DNA from: Ascaphus truei
Taxonomy: Eukaryota; Chordata; Amphibia; Anura; Ascaphidae
Reading direction: 5' to 3'
Assembly (NCBI GenBank): GCA_036426205.1
Contig: CM071570.1
Span: 2,557,997 to 2,621,996 of the forward strand
DNA length: 64,000 bases
Both the position numbers and the translations under genes were made by a program. Positions 22,461-35,378 of this stretch are shown here, in pieces; within the stretch, counting starts at the first letter, position 1, and each line of letters opens with the position of its first letter. The notes under the pieces are model-generated. The model worked only from the letters and a program-made list of their open reading frames with translations. It was not told the origin of the DNA and searched no databases.

Positions 22461-23539
22461 TACCACCGGCTTAAAAACGAGTAATGTGACCCCAATGTGT
22501 TTTTTTTTTTTGTTTTTTTTTTTACAAATCTGCATTCATCTTATAAATAAATTCACTTTTGTGGCATCTACTACCTTTGTATGGAGTCTGCAACAACATA
22601 AGCAGCCCAGCTAGATCTCGGTGAAGGTATTAGAAGAATTTAATGCTGGCAATCTTTTAGATTGAAGATTTATGTTAAGCTGAACCTTCTCCCTGACCCT
22701 GGTGAATTAGCAATACCCCCATTAGCAGCAGCACTAGTGAAAAGCGTGTTGGGCTTCCAGTGAGCGTAGGACAACGTCAGATCCACCAGAACGGAAGGCA
22801 AAGAATATGCTGCGTTCCAGGCTGAGCCTCAGGATCCACGTGTCCAACGAGCGCTGCCGACAGATGCGACTTTGCATTGCCAGTAAACTTTACCAGAAGA
22901 ACAACATCATGGCATCGTGTCATAAGGACCCACCATACTATCGTTTACATATGTATTGGGTGATATTCAACTCCACGTGATCATGAATTTCAAACCGGTT
23001 CCTCAATGCAGTACGGATATTGACTTATTCATCTCAAATTAGAAGCAATTGGTAGGTGGCTTCTGGTCATGTGTATCTGGTTAACTAATGTATATCTGTT
23101 CACATGGTATTATGATACCTGGGTTACCGTTTTAGGGCAATGAGGAACTGTATTGATTCTCAAATGTTCTGAATCTCAATACAAATTTTTGACATTATGT
23201 GAAGCCATATATTATTTGATATGATGTCAGTGGCAGTATTTGCTGTGTATTTTTAAATTGTATAGTAAGGGGCGTTTGTTTTAATTGCTATTTATTCATT
23301 ATAAATGCACGCTTTTTTTTCGTGTTCCAATTTTAGGATTCCGAAGAGGAATTTCTGTGTGTACGTTGTTACGTAGTTTGTCTCACGTAGTAAGTGGTAG
23401 ATATTATATATAAGGCAGTGCTTATACCCAAAGCGGCCGGGTGCGCAACGCCAAAACAAGTATAGTAGCGAGTGCTGGAACTGTGTGTGAAGTTATGAAT
23501 TGTATCCAACCTGATAAAAAAAAATATATTGACCTCTGC
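22461..23539. other. DTNB intron, mostly unassigned
   Basis: A T-run lies at 22499-22523. The block 22700-22930 is slightly GC-rich (GGGCTTCCAGTGAGCGTAGG), but I cannot assign it. The remainder is AT-rich. Confidence 0.45.
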
Positions 23540-24106
23540 ATCAGGGCCTTAACCCCTGTCTAAAAGGGCTTCAATAGAAAGCCTGTATTGGTCTGAGGAA
23601 TCCAGCAGGGAATTGGTTAATTGCTGCTACAGACAATTAACCAGTCTCCACCTGGCTCAGACAGGTAGAAAAGCCTTCTGTTTGAGCTGCAGGAGATATT
23701 GAGCACAGAGACAACTGTGTTGCTAGAAGAGACTCACAGGAATTGTTGTCTTGAGCACACGACTGTTGCCTGCAAGACATCCTGAAATCAGACCCTCTAC
23801 AGTCTACACCAAGAGCGCAGAGGACCCTGGAACCCGCCAGGGGACACAACTCAGAGACTGATATAAAAAGCCCCCTGCTTACAGGTACCTCTTTGGACTT
23901 TAGGGTCATAGGTTGGAAAGAGGCCTATCCTCGCAGTCCTGCAGATAGGGACTGGGAAACCGAGTTAGCCCTCACACAGGGATAGGATGTTTGTTTGGTT
24001 GCTTTCTTAAAGATGTATTGTTTGAAGCTACAGGCTGAATAAAAGCCATGGTTTATTTTCCCCAGATATGTCTCCCTGGTTGTACCTCTGCACATGTCTC
24101 TTACAA
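23540..24106 (+). repeat. LTR-like repeat related to 16176-18110
   Basis: This shares the ATTAACCAGTCTCCACCTGG and ACCTCTGCACATGTCTCTTA blocks with the other copy. It contains TGAATAAAAGCC, a possible polyadenylation signal, about 70 bp before the end. No internal coding region is attached, so a solo element is possible. Confidence 0.4.
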
Positions 24107-24155
24107 CCTCAAAAGAGTAGAACCACGAGGGCGAGGTCAGCTTCTCTGACATGTA

Positions 24156-24643
24156 CAGGCAGTCCTCGTTTTACAACGCTTCGCTTTACAACGAATGGCT
24201 TATCCAACGCTGTGCAATGCATACCTATATTCATTTTTACAACGCCAAAATGGCTTATCCAACGCTCTTACGACGCTTTGCAACGTTGTGTATGTGTGTA
24301 TATATATATACACATTCACATAAACAACGTTGCAAAGCGTCGTAAGTGCGTATATATATATAATATTATACTATACAATATTATATTATACTATATAATA
24401 TATTATTTATTATGTTATATTATATATATAATACAGTATATACACTATATAATTTATGTGTGTGCTGCATATCTTATTGCCTGCATAAAATATTTGGTGT
24501 ATTTTAGTGTTAAAAATGCCTTCAGGAACGGAACCTTTCATTTAAACAGTGTTCCTATGGGAAAACGTGTTTCGCTTTACAACGTTTCGCTATCCAACGC
24601 CATTTTGAGTAACGCATTGTGTCGGATAACCGAGGACTGCCTG
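24156..24643. mobile_element. Tigger/pogo-like MITE
   Basis: Inverted ends: CAGGCAGTCCTCGTTTTACA at the left, and CGAGGACTGCCTG at the right, each flanked by TA (24154-24155 and 24644-24645). The subterminal TACAACGCTTCGCTTTACAA repeats resemble the Tigger style. The centre has a perfect 22-bp hairpin (24267-24288 with 24325-24346) around a TATATA loop, then an AT-rich tract. No transposase is present. Confidence 0.8.
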
Positions 24644-24742
24644 TACAATCAATAATGGTGTTCAGTTTGTGGGGCCCTTTAGTACACCCATTAACTTTGC
24701 AAAACTTTTTTCTCAACCCAAAAATAAGACAGTAGTAGTATT

Positions 24743-24975
24743 GTCACGTACAGCAACCCTGTGAGCACGTGACCTGTATATGGGTCAAGGGTTAATACAC
24801 AGCTATCTAGCCAACCTACTTTTCACCTTCGCAAAGGTCCCTCAAATTAATATCTCCCCTCAATCCGTCCCACTATACCGCCTGTCATGAACAGCACAAG
24901 ACACATATGCAACCAGGGTTAATACACACTGCTAAACTAGCCAACTCCTCTTTCACCTCTGCCAGGTACTTCAAA
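24743..24975 (+). repeat. Two diverged copies of a 140-bp unit, LTR-like
   Basis: TGTCACGTACAGCA... GGGTTAATACACAGCTATCT at 24743-24845 is echoed by TGTCATGAACAGCA... GGGTTAATACACACTGCTAA at 24884-24975, each followed by a TAGCCAAC, TTTCACCT and CAAA order. It could be an LTR fragment with an internal duplication. Confidence 0.45.
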
Positions 24976-26469
24976 TGAGTTAATATTTACCCTTACTAAG
25001 TTGCAATCTAAATCTATCTGCCGCTGACACCAAAGGTAATTATAGTATTAGAAAAATATGCAGAGCCTCTGGTCTGTTTATTAAAAACAAACAATGCACT
25101 TAACATACACAAGTCTGTTGTAGCAAAATGTGTCAGAAAATGTATATACTCTCTACTTAGTGTGCAACAATTCAATCAATATACAAAAAATACAGTGCTT
25201 AGGTTACAGAAAAATGATTATTACAAGAACATACAATTACAATAAATGCTGACAAGTTTCTTAAAATAAAAGGATTACAAACAGAAATCCCTATAGAGTA
25301 AATTACCATATGTCATATTGGTAGGTCCTTCCCAGAGAGGTCACTGCAGTAGAAAATAATTCATGTGTTCTGATTCCAAAACACACCTCTGTTGAATTCT
25401 GATTTTCTATTCATACATGCCAACCTCCAACCTTCTTGCATTGAAACATACATAAAGCCCACCCCTACCGTAAATCAGACACTTGGTTGACATTTACGAC
25501 TTGAAAGAAAAAAAACATTATCTTGCGACATTGTTGTCTGAATATATAAAAGGCCTCATAACTTCGTTGTCATAATAATACTTAGACACGCGAGTCATAT
25601 CAGTAGGTTCAGGCGAATTTGCTGAATATAACAATACCGAGGCTTTTTCCTACATTTGAGGAACAAAGGGATATCTGTCCCTTTGCCAACTCTTAAACAT
25701 GAAGCGTTTGGCCGTATTACATACGTCTTATTTCAGCTGTTACGAATTGTATTGTATCTATTGGTTATTCTTCAGAATAGAGGTCATTCCATGATATCCT
25801 AATTTGTAATAAATGTACGCTTTGTGAGAAATCCCTTCTTAGCCACGCCTCCTGAAACTTGCAGAACCCTCCGAAGAATGTCCTTTGAAGGGGCCTTTAA
25901 ACCGTTCAGTTTACTTCTAGTGTCAGGAAGGCCATATTTCTATCTCATCTCAGGGAAAACCGATGTTATCGCTAGATTCCACCAGTCCTACTGTATAAAC
26001 TAGGCCTGGTCATGGGTTTAACAGGCCATAAAATAATTTATTGCATTTGTTTAAGGCAATTTGTAATGGACGTTAACCCAGATTGATTCGAATACTTATT
26101 ATATCATGAAATTATTATGAGAAATATTATTCAAGTACTTGCCGTGTTCAGCACATGAAAGATCAAAAGGAGCGAGTTTGTTTTCACCATTCACAGTTCA
26201 GTAACATGGATTAATTGTGACTTCCATGCCTCTCTATTAATTTGGCCCTAAACTTCCAAGCCCTGTTTTCTAGTATCCAAACACCAACATTTTCTCATCT
26301 CTCTTTTAAAAAGGAATATAATGTATTATAAAGCCATTCTAAGAATGAGAGCACATTTTCAGTCGGCTGAATACTGTTGCTTCAAAAGGCAGTCTTGGTT
26401 CCAGATCCAGACCCTAGGCCCACTTATGGAACAAAGTCCAAAACATATCAACAGATCTATTCAAAGGTT
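24976..26469. other. DTNB intron, unassigned
   Basis: This is AT-rich sequence without recognisable repeat ends, exons or RNA genes. Confidence 0.5.
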
Positions 26470-26603
26470 AACATTTGACCTCACGTTGCCATGGAGACGC
26501 TTCCAGGCGCCAGCTGAAGCAAGGTAAGTTGAGGTTCCAGAGGCCTCAAGCGATCCCCCGGCATTTAATTTTAATGTCTTGGGGAAGAGTGTGCGCACCC
26601 CTG
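26470..26603 (-). mobile_element. hAT-type element fragment
   Basis: The right end GTGTGCGCACCCCTG is the hAT terminal repeat. The inner GATCCCCCGGCATTTAATTT also occurs, inverted, in the element at 59118-59478. The left terminus is missing, so it is a one-ended remnant. Confidence 0.6.
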
Positions 26604-27607
26604 CTCTAATCTTCAACACCACCACAGATATCAATAGAAAACAGTGGTGTTGATTATAACAGCCTTTGAGGAAGACAAGGTCATGCACAAAAGGGCAATG
26701 CCCAAATTACCATAGTTCAATTGTCTCAAATAAGGATAGAGGTAACAGATAAACATGGCATAGTTATACAGTATACAAGAAGGATTTCGGCGCAACTGCG
26801 CATGTCTGATTCAGTAAAGCTCCCGGATGTTCTTCAAACAACTTTATTCGAACAATAACACACAAGGGCTACACCGCAATCTCCCTTATACAGTGCCCAA
26901 TTTTCACTTTGATTTAAAGAGTACAAAACTGCTCCCACCACAATGAAATGTCCCTTTAAGTCCATACACGCATTTATTACGGTAAAAGACTGCATTTTAA
27001 AAGGGTGTAGCCTGCAGAGGAATGACATATGCATTTATATAGAAACAATACATTAACCCCACTAATGCCATACAGTTAGTATCAGAAATCATACAGCGGC
27101 ATTAATAAAGGACCAGGACAGAAGATTACGTGCGTTAGATAAGGTGGTGTGTCATTAAATAGTGCAGCACTTGCATGTTTTCTTGGTTGTTGTTTTTTTA
27201 TTTTAGTCAGTGAACTAAACGCTTGTCTGGGTTTGTTTCTTTGAGGTGATGTTAAATTGTTAAGGACTAAATAAGACCATTGATGTTTAGGTGGGAAAGT
27301 GGGATTAGTAAAATGCTGTGTCCAACACTATTTAAACAAACCAACCTGACCAGAGTTTCTCCAGCAGAGGGCACTAGTTGTTTGAAAATGTTCTGAAGTC
27401 TATTGGGAGTAAGATAAAATACCAATTAAGATCAAACATATTTGTGTTTGGATTGAAAACCCCATTGACTGGTATTCAAACATTTTCTACTTGGTTTAAA
27501 TTCATAAAAACAACAAACTGTATTTTAGAATGTTTGGGTTTTTCATTTAGATTAGGCAGACCCTTCTAATGAAATAGCAGGTTGAAAACAGTTCCAAAAT
27601 CAGATCA
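26604..27607. other. DTNB intron, unassigned
   Basis: AT-rich. TTCGGCGCAACTGCGCATGT at 26789 marks a small CpG-rich patch. I see no exon or named repeat. Confidence 0.45.
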
Positions 27608-27905
27608 CGAAGGCTGAGTCCATAGAGACTTCAGCCGTGCGGAGGCGCGTGGAGGCTGAGAGAAAGCGGGTGCTTTCCCTGGCCTTAGACCGCGCGCCGT
27701 CCGGGGGCGTGTCGGGGAAGGCGGGGGGGCTGTGACGTCACTGAGCTGGTTCGCCCTCATTGGGCGAACTGCTCACGTGACCTGCCCTGCACTCTCATTT
27801 TCTAAGACACGCTTCCGCACGCTTGCGGAAGCGTGCGTGAGCCCCTGCTAACGCCGCTCTCATTGCGGCTGCCGGGGCTAAGTGCCGACCATGCCCGAGG
27901 CCTAA
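27608..27905. repeat. GC-rich dispersed repeat
   Basis: A sharp CpG-rich island with GTGACGTCACTGAGCTGG, CGCCCTCATTGGGCGAACTG and CTCACGTGACC, then the perfect small hairpin CGCTTCCGCACGC/GCTTGCGGAAGCG. It is related to 14040-14320. It looks like a CpG island but is a repeat copy. Confidence 0.65.
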
Positions 27906-28969
27906 CTTGTAAACAATGCTTAAAAATCAGGCAACTACACAAATTATTTGGAACATCCCGTAGTTAAAGCTTAATTTTTATGAGTGAAATGGCCAGTGAT
28001 TTGCAAAAATCTTTATAATAACCGAAATCAATCATCAGATGATGCAAAAAACATTTAGTATGATAGAATAAATTCATAATTTTTACAGTAACTTGTTCCG
28101 AATCATTATTACAGTATTATGTAATTTTGTTTTCACCCGTTATAGCAAAAAAAAAAAAAAAAATGTTGTTGAAGGAATGCAGAAAAATAAAATATGCAAA
28201 CATATAACAGTGTGTTCATTTTTTCCTGTTTGATTCGCCTTGTGTATCACTAGATAAACATTATTGAATGGTGCAACCTCCGATATACGATTTTAAAGGC
28301 GTGGAGCACTACCCTTGGATGACAAATGGTGGTTGGTTTCACTATAACCCATTGGCAGCGAAAGAGTTACTATAGGTCCAGTAAGGGGGAAGGGTGGTAG
28401 AAAATTTGGGTAAGATAAATCAACTACAATTTGAATCACTCCAATCCTCGCATCTTCATATCTGCTTGGCATAAAGCCAGTGGTAAGTCTGGCACCCAAC
28501 TTATTTTTGTTGCATACACAATTTAGAAACACTTTTTGCAATGAAGTCATCTTTCAGTAAAAATAAATGGACATCACAATATGGAACATAAAAATACACA
28601 CTGATGTAAGAAGAGCTACAACATAAATGTTCTTAATATTTTGGGGGGTAGAACATAGAAACGGGGTGCTGAATATGTTTACTGTTAGAGTCTCTTTCTT
28701 TTCTCAAAAGCTTTTTGCTTGGAAATGTGACTTTACTGGCTTTTCTCAGGCAAACTATTCTAGCCTTCAGCATGAAAAAAAAGGAATAGCACGTAGTACA
28801 TTTACTTGCATCATATGGAGGTCTCGCACCTGCAAACGAAATTTCCAGCAGTAAAACTGTGTCGCTTGACAATGCAGCCAACGTACAGTAACCAGCTATG
28901 TCAAAGCTCTGCACTGCTAGAGACTACAAGCTGAAATGGAACAGTGCCAAATGAGAATTTACTCACAGT
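27906..28969. other. DTNB intron, unassigned
   Basis: AT-rich, with an A-run at 28147-28162. No exon or repeat could be supported. Confidence 0.45.
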
Positions 28970-29050
28970 ACTGTATATAATAACAACTTTATTTATATCG
29001 CACTTTTCTCCCAATGTGGCTCAAAACGCTTCAGTTATATCAGTAACGAT
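28970..29050. repeat. LINE 3'-end-like fragment
   Basis: TAATAACAACTTTATTTATA followed by TCGCACTTTTCTCCCAATG and CTCAAAACGCTT resembles the 'tables and cells' tail of L2-like repeats (ATATAGCGC, CCCAATGGGACTCAAAGCGC). Short and diverged. Confidence 0.4.
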
Positions 29051-29369
29051 GGAGAAGTAACTTTTTTTGTGATTTATACGTGACATCTCAGATATGGCAC
29101 ATCTAATTTGGAATTTTACATTTTTATAGAAATATTTATCACTTGAATCAAGTTGGCATAAAAAATTAAAATGCCCCCTGACCGCATTTTAAAATACTAT
29201 AGGACGATTTCATTATTTGGCTCTCGGTGTCCTATATAAACCATTATATAAAGCCCACTCTGGGAGCCTGCTCGCTATACCAGTTACATGCATTTATTCC
29301 CAGTGCCATCTGGTTTTGTAAGTGCTTAAACAAGAGTTGAAGAGTTTTGAACAAGCATTGAAAATAGTG

Positions 29370-30190
29370 TATAGATCTGCTACAGTGTGTGGTGTTATCC
29401 AGTGCAGTGGATAGATCTGCTACATTGCAGCTACAATGTGTGGTGTTGTCCAGTGCAGTGGATAGATCTGCTACAGTGTGTGGTGTTGTCCAGTGCAGTG
29501 GATAGATCTGCTACAATGTGTGGTGTTGTCCAGTGCAGTGGATAGATCTGCTACATTGCAGCTACAATGTGTGGTGGTGTCCAGTGCAGTGAATAGATCT
29601 GCTACAATGTGTGGTTTGTCCAGTGCAGTGGATGTCTCTACAATGTGGTGTTGTCCAGTGCAGTGGATGATCTGCTAACATTGTGGTGTTGTCCAGTGCA
29701 CGTGGATAGATCTGCTACATTGCAGCTGACTAATGTGTGGTGTTTGTCCAGTGCAGTGATAGATCTGCTATCAATGTGTGGTTTGTCCATGTGCAGTGGA
29801 TAGATCTGCTACAATGTGTGGTGTGTCCAGGTGCAGTGGATAGATCTGCTTACCAGTGTGGTGGTTGTCCAATTGGCCGTGGATAGATCTGCTAAATGTG
29901 TGCTGTTGTCCAGTGCATGGATGATCCTGCTACAAATGTGTCGTGTTGCTGTTGTCCCGTGCAGTGGATAGATCTGTTACAATGTGTGCTGTTGTCCAGT
30001 GCAGTGGATAGATCTGCTACAATGTGTGCTGTTGTCCAGTGCAGTGGATAGATCTGCTACAATGTGTGCTGTTGTTTCCCGTGCAGTGTGATAGATCTGC
30101 TACAATGTGTGCTGTTGTCCAGTGCAGTGGATGATCGCTACAATGTGTGCTGTTGTCTTCGCAATGTGTGCTTAGTGCAGATAGATCTGG
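29370..30190 (+). repeat. 40-bp satellite array (block A)
   Basis: About 20 copies of a 40-bp unit: GATAGATCTGCTACAATGTG followed by TGSTGTTGTCCAGTGCAGTG. Some left-hand units carry a 12-bp extra piece (CTACATTGCAG). Left units mostly read GTGGTGTT, and right units GTGCTGTT. Many units have one-base indels. It marks the left edge of block A, and the same array marks the left edge of block B. Confidence 0.92.
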
Positions 30191-33100
30191 CTGTCAGTGA
30201 TGTGGTTACGCAAGCACATTATGGGGTTCAGTACAAATGTCTATCTGTAGCTTTCTCTATGTGCAGTGAGGAGGTTGCAAGGCTGAGAGATAGGTATTTT
30301 TTGTATCCTTTTGCATCACACAGGCAAGACTTGAGGCCATCGCTGGCCTCAGGCTTCCCATTATGGCACTTTGGACCTTTGGTGTTTAGGTTTGTAGATC
30401 GCCAGGAACATCCAGCAATCTGTGCTGCTGCACAACTCTATGCTACACTATCAGGACAGAACTACACCATAGAGGCACCTACTGTAGTGGGGAGGAGTGG
30501 GGTGTGTTATGGAAGTAAAAGAAAAAAACAATGAGGAAAATGGGATAAAGGAAAGGAAGGCAACTCTCTTGGGGTATTCCATTGTAAGACTTGTATAGAT
30601 TTGGAAACAGGTAGTGAGGGAAAGAGGAAGGAGGTGTCATCCTGGAGTTACACCACAGAGGCAGAAGGCACATTCTGATTATTAAAGGCAGCAAGACAGG
30701 AGTGAGGGATAGACGTCATTGCCCACCTACAAGTAGAGACCTGGCTAGGAATACGTTAGGATTGTGCATGAGGAGGTTAGGGACAGTTTGCAAGGCGGTA
30801 CATCCTCAGTGTCTTTTTCAGGTATATACCAGTAATAGGAGTGGAGATGGCAGGATTTTTCACACCAGAGAATTCAACATGTGTAGTTGAGGAAGTGGTG
30901 TGTGGGATTTATATTTATTGGACATAGCTGTTCTACCTGAAGGGATAGGGTCTACAAAAAGAGGACAACCTTCATCCATCTTTGATGGGCCAACATACTC
31001 AGTGAGCCGTTCAGAATGCTTCATTAGCAAGTATTTAAACTAGGCTGAGGGTGGCCAGTGAAATCGTCAAATTCAAGTCAAACGAATGCCCCTGCTCCTC
31101 CCTTGCAAGAGGTAGCGATTTGGTGGGATATTACAGCAGAAAACTATCCAGAGGAACGAAAGACAGCTTCTATAGGAATAAATCAGAAGGCGGGAACACA
31201 GGTAAACAGGATAATTAGAAAAGCAGTAACAAAAATGTTTGGGCAATGCTTGAAAATTTGGGAAAAGTCACAGAACTAATTGCAATAATGACAAGGGATG
31301 ACCTGAATATTGTGGCCATTATAGCGATCGTACAATGAAAGTCAGAACTGAACATGGCTACACCAGGTTACAGTGTATTTAAAAAAAAAAAAAGACAGGG
31401 CAGGTAGGAAGGGAGGCGGAGGTGCCCTTCAGTCAAAAACAACAAAGCTACTGCAGTACGAGCTACTGGAGAAAGGACGGAGTCCACTTTGTGTAATACT
31501 AAAACTGGTGAGAAGGTTGTCCATTGTACTGAGTGGGTCTATGACCTTCAAGCACCCGAGAAAGAATTAGACAGGTGCTATGAATACAAATCATCACTAA
31601 ATTTGCAATTAAAAGAGCGGTAATCCTTATGGGAGACTTCATTTACCAGATGTTTCCTGGCTTGAGTCTTTTGGCAGGTTCTTCAGCTCCTAAATAAATA
31701 ATTATATGAGTTAATGTTCTATTGTGGCTAGTGTTCCGAACACCACATAGACTTATACCCAATCTAGTGACGAAGGCGCGTCTGAGCCTACAGTAGCAGG
31801 ACACTTACAGAGCCTGCACTGATACACTGACCGGATGCATTTGAACCACTGCCTGATCATCAAACGGTATTTGGTTCCTATGCAATACTGATCTCATATA
31901 TCCTGATATTAATCAAGGATCTTTTTAAGTGTCTAGCCTACAATAACCGGGTACATTAGCTGATCGTTTAAGCATAGCCACCTCCAAATAGTGAAGACTT
32001 TACCACTAGATAGCACTTTTTTCTGCAGCAGACTGACAATTGATTTAACTAACTCAGCTGCATTAAGGAGGAGGGAATATATCTCTTCAACTTTGATAAT
32101 AGCCCTCCAACATTACCAATAAGGAGGGATTACTTAGTGCTAATATATTACCCCATATACATTGTATATGGTGATACAGGTCTGTGGTCAAGCTTTTTAA
32201 CTATATGTAGTTTATTAGCACATATCTCATCACATCACACACCTGATTAATAGCAGGCTTCTGACTGGGATATACGTCATTTTTACTCTCATTTATGTAC
32301 ACCCCTTTATTTTAAGAGTATACCATTAAAATTATTTTTAATCTCATCACTTACCATTAATTACTACTATTTACTTTAGAGTTTTGCAGGTTCCGCCAAA
32401 GCAGGGATATGCTGATTCCATGCAAGGGCATCTCTCACGCAATAGTGGGTGAGCCAACGCGCAAGGAAGCAATCTGCATTCATTCTACTTACAAATGTGA
32501 TGGTGTATCAATTTACTTGTGGTTGAGAACTTGGGTTCCAGTGATAATCAATCAGTGAGATTTAGTATAGACACAGAGACTGAATCATAACACACAAACA
32601 ACAAATGTTTTAGAGGGCTGACTTTCAGATATGGGAAATTATTATAGGAATTCTTTAGCAGTGGAGGTATTGAGTGGAGTGCAGAAGCAGCGGGAAAACT
32701 AAAAGATGCAATATAAAAGCAACAGACATTTGTGTCAGGCAGGTTAGGAAAAAAGCGGAAGGTTTTCAAAGGAGGGTGGCAGGTTTTGTCGAGTCTAAAA
32801 AAAGCTTTTAGAAATATAATCAGACAAAGGAGGAGGGTATGAGAACTTATTAGGCAAGGCAGGAGGAGGCTAAGCAAATATCTGATGTGCTAAGGCCCAA
32901 GCAAAGAAAAACACGCCTGTGTCAGTACAGAGGGGAAACCTTTTTTAGGCACAGAAGCGAAAAGGAGAAAAACCAAAGGAGGATAATAGTAAGACTAAAG
33001 AAAAAAGGGAATTATCCTTGTTTAGAGGATGGGGGGGGGGAAGAAAGGGTATAGCAGACCATCTAATTTATTTTTGCTAAGTCCTTCACCGTTGAAGGTG

Positions 33101-34029
33101 AGAAATAAAAAGGAAATGGAAAGGAGTTGGACACAAGTCTATTTGGGCCAGATGGGATACTCTAAGGATATTGAAAGAACTCAGGGTGTGCAGGCAACAC
33201 AACTAACAGATCTATTTAGCCAGTCACTATTAACGGTGAAGTGTCAGATGACTGGAGAAAAGCAAGCGTAGTCCACTTCACAAGAGGCGAAATAGGGAAG
33301 AGGCCGGTAAGTACAGCCCTGTGACCTGATGTCCGTTGTGGGGAATAATGGAAACATTGCTGAAAGACAAAAATTGCTGTTTAGTGTCAAGCACCCTACA
33401 AGATCCCAGCGCAAGGGTTTACTGGAGAGAGACCAGATCAACAAATGTAATTGAATTATTTGACTGGGTGACTAAGGATCATGGTTGGTATATATCTTTG
33501 GATTTTTAGTAAGACTTTTGGCACTGTCCCAAATAAAGACTGGATAAACATTTTGCAATGCTTGGGATTGGAGCCTAAGGTGGAAGAATGGACAATACTT
33601 GAAGGAAAAGTGACAGAGGTGTGGTAAAAAGAGCACAGAGGAGAGGGAACGTGACCAGTGGAGTACCTCAGGGATCTGTACTGGGACCAGCCTCTTATAT
33701 CTTTTCGTGCATTACAAATAATTGTCTTTTGCAGATGACACAAAGATTTCAACAGTGTGACACTCCATGGGGGGGGGGGGGCAGGGGGGAAGAGAGAAGT
33801 GTCATGATTTAGGTAAATTGTAGAATGATCAAGAGTGTGACACCGCAATTTAATGGCAAAAATGCAAACAATGCGCTTGGTTCACAAAAATTCATAGGCA
33901 GAATACAGAATATACGATTAATATGGCACTACAATATCAAAATATTATAGAGGTAAGGGACCAGGGAGTCCTCATTACACAGACTTAAAGTGGCGAGCAA
34001 TGTAAAAGCAATCGGAAAGCCGGCAGATG

Positions 34030-35170
34030 TTATGTTGATTAAGTATATCTTATTTCTATAGCGGCCATTTATTTACATATCGCTTCAGAGCAGCAATACA
34101 TGTGACATAATAATATACACATATGTTGTTATAAGTGCTTCAGACTAAAAAAATACATTTGAAAAAGAAGTCCCTGCCTTGAAGAGCTTACAATCTAATT
34201 GGTAGGTAGGAAGAACGTACAGAGACAGTAGGAGGGTGTTATGGTAAGCGAGTTCTGCAAGGGTCGATGTAGAGGTGTATATTATCAGACAGAGCTATTC
34301 ATATGCTCGTAAGCATGTGGGTTTTAAGATGGTACAAAAGAGATGGGGGAGCACAATACGGAAACAGGCAGTGTTTATAGAATTGATAGTACTCTTTTCT
34401 AAGGTGAAAGCAGTTGTAACCTGAATGGGTGTGGTGGCTCAGGTTGTCTAATTTTAAGATGAGCTTATGGTGTGATAGAGAGGTGCCATTCGGGTATTGA
34501 AGGGGAAGGGCATTCCAGAGGTGTGGGTCAGTCAGTGATAATTTTTACGGCGGGAGAGGGCTTAGATACAAAAGGGGGTATAAGACATTCTTGAGCAGAA
34601 ACGCAAGAGTCGGGAGTGTATAGTGAGAAATTAAGGGCTGAGATGTAAGGAGGGAAAAGTAGTGTAAAAACTGAGCCTTAAAACTGAGGAGGAGAATTTT
34701 GTGTATAATACAGATTATAGGAAGGCCAGGAGAGGATTTCAGCATAGAGAGACGCCGACAGATTAGGGAGAGAGTAAGTAATTTAGACAAGCAGCAGGGT
34801 TTAGGTAATGAAGTGGAAAAGATAGAGAGGCCTGAAGGCTGAACAGTAGAGATTACAATAGTCAGGAACGAATGATTGTTTTGCATTTTAGCATGTGGAG
34901 CAACAGAGGTGTATCTTAGCAATGTTATGGAGAATAAATACCAGTTTTTAGCTTTATTGTGAATGGAAGAGGAGAATGTGAGGGAGGAATTGACCTAACA
35001 TCTAGGCAGCGTGCTTGTGATACTGGGGGATGTTATTTGTCTGTCAAGAGTAACATAGAAGTTGGTAGTAGGGGCCAGGCTTGGGAGGAAGTATGAGGAG
35101 CTCAGTCTTTGACATGTGAAGTTTGAGTCGACGAGGACCAGTCCAGGATGGATGTATGAAGAGGTATTAC
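34030..35170 (+). repeat. Inserted dispersed repeat inside the LINE (block A)
   Basis: It begins TATCTTATTTCTATAGCGGC, contains GTCCCTGCCTTGAAGAGCTT then ACAATCTAATTGG, and ends near GAGTCGACGAGGACC. It interrupts the LINE C-terminal region. The block B copy is at 56420-57560. The GAAGAGCTTACAATCTAA motif is widespread in vertebrate L2-like and SINE-like repeats. Class unknown. Confidence 0.5.
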
Positions 35171-35327
35171 CAGCATTTTGATGCTGCATCAGTCAAAAGT
35201 CGCCAGAACCAGGTAGTGTACGAAGCCTTGTGCGCACGCGCTCCTGCAGCATTTAATTTAAATGCTTTGGGGGACGCGCAGGCCTCTGAAAGCGCTGCAT
35301 CCCTAGCAGAAAATGTTGCGCACCACT
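35170..35327. mobile_element. hAT-like fragment (block A)
   Basis: It ends in GTTGCGCACCACTG, a diverged hAT terminus, and contains GCATTTAATTTAAATGCTTT. It is related to the fragments at 26470 and 57560. No left end or target duplication is found. Confidence 0.45.
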
Positions 35328-35378
35328 GGCATAGAGGATGAAAGGGACGGGGGCAGAAGTGGTATAAACTTTCAATAA

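Noticed and set aside
27608..27905. A CpG-island promoter of another gene
   Set aside because: Related GC-rich blocks recur at least at 14040, 18505 and 45672, and no first exon follows; treated as a repeat.
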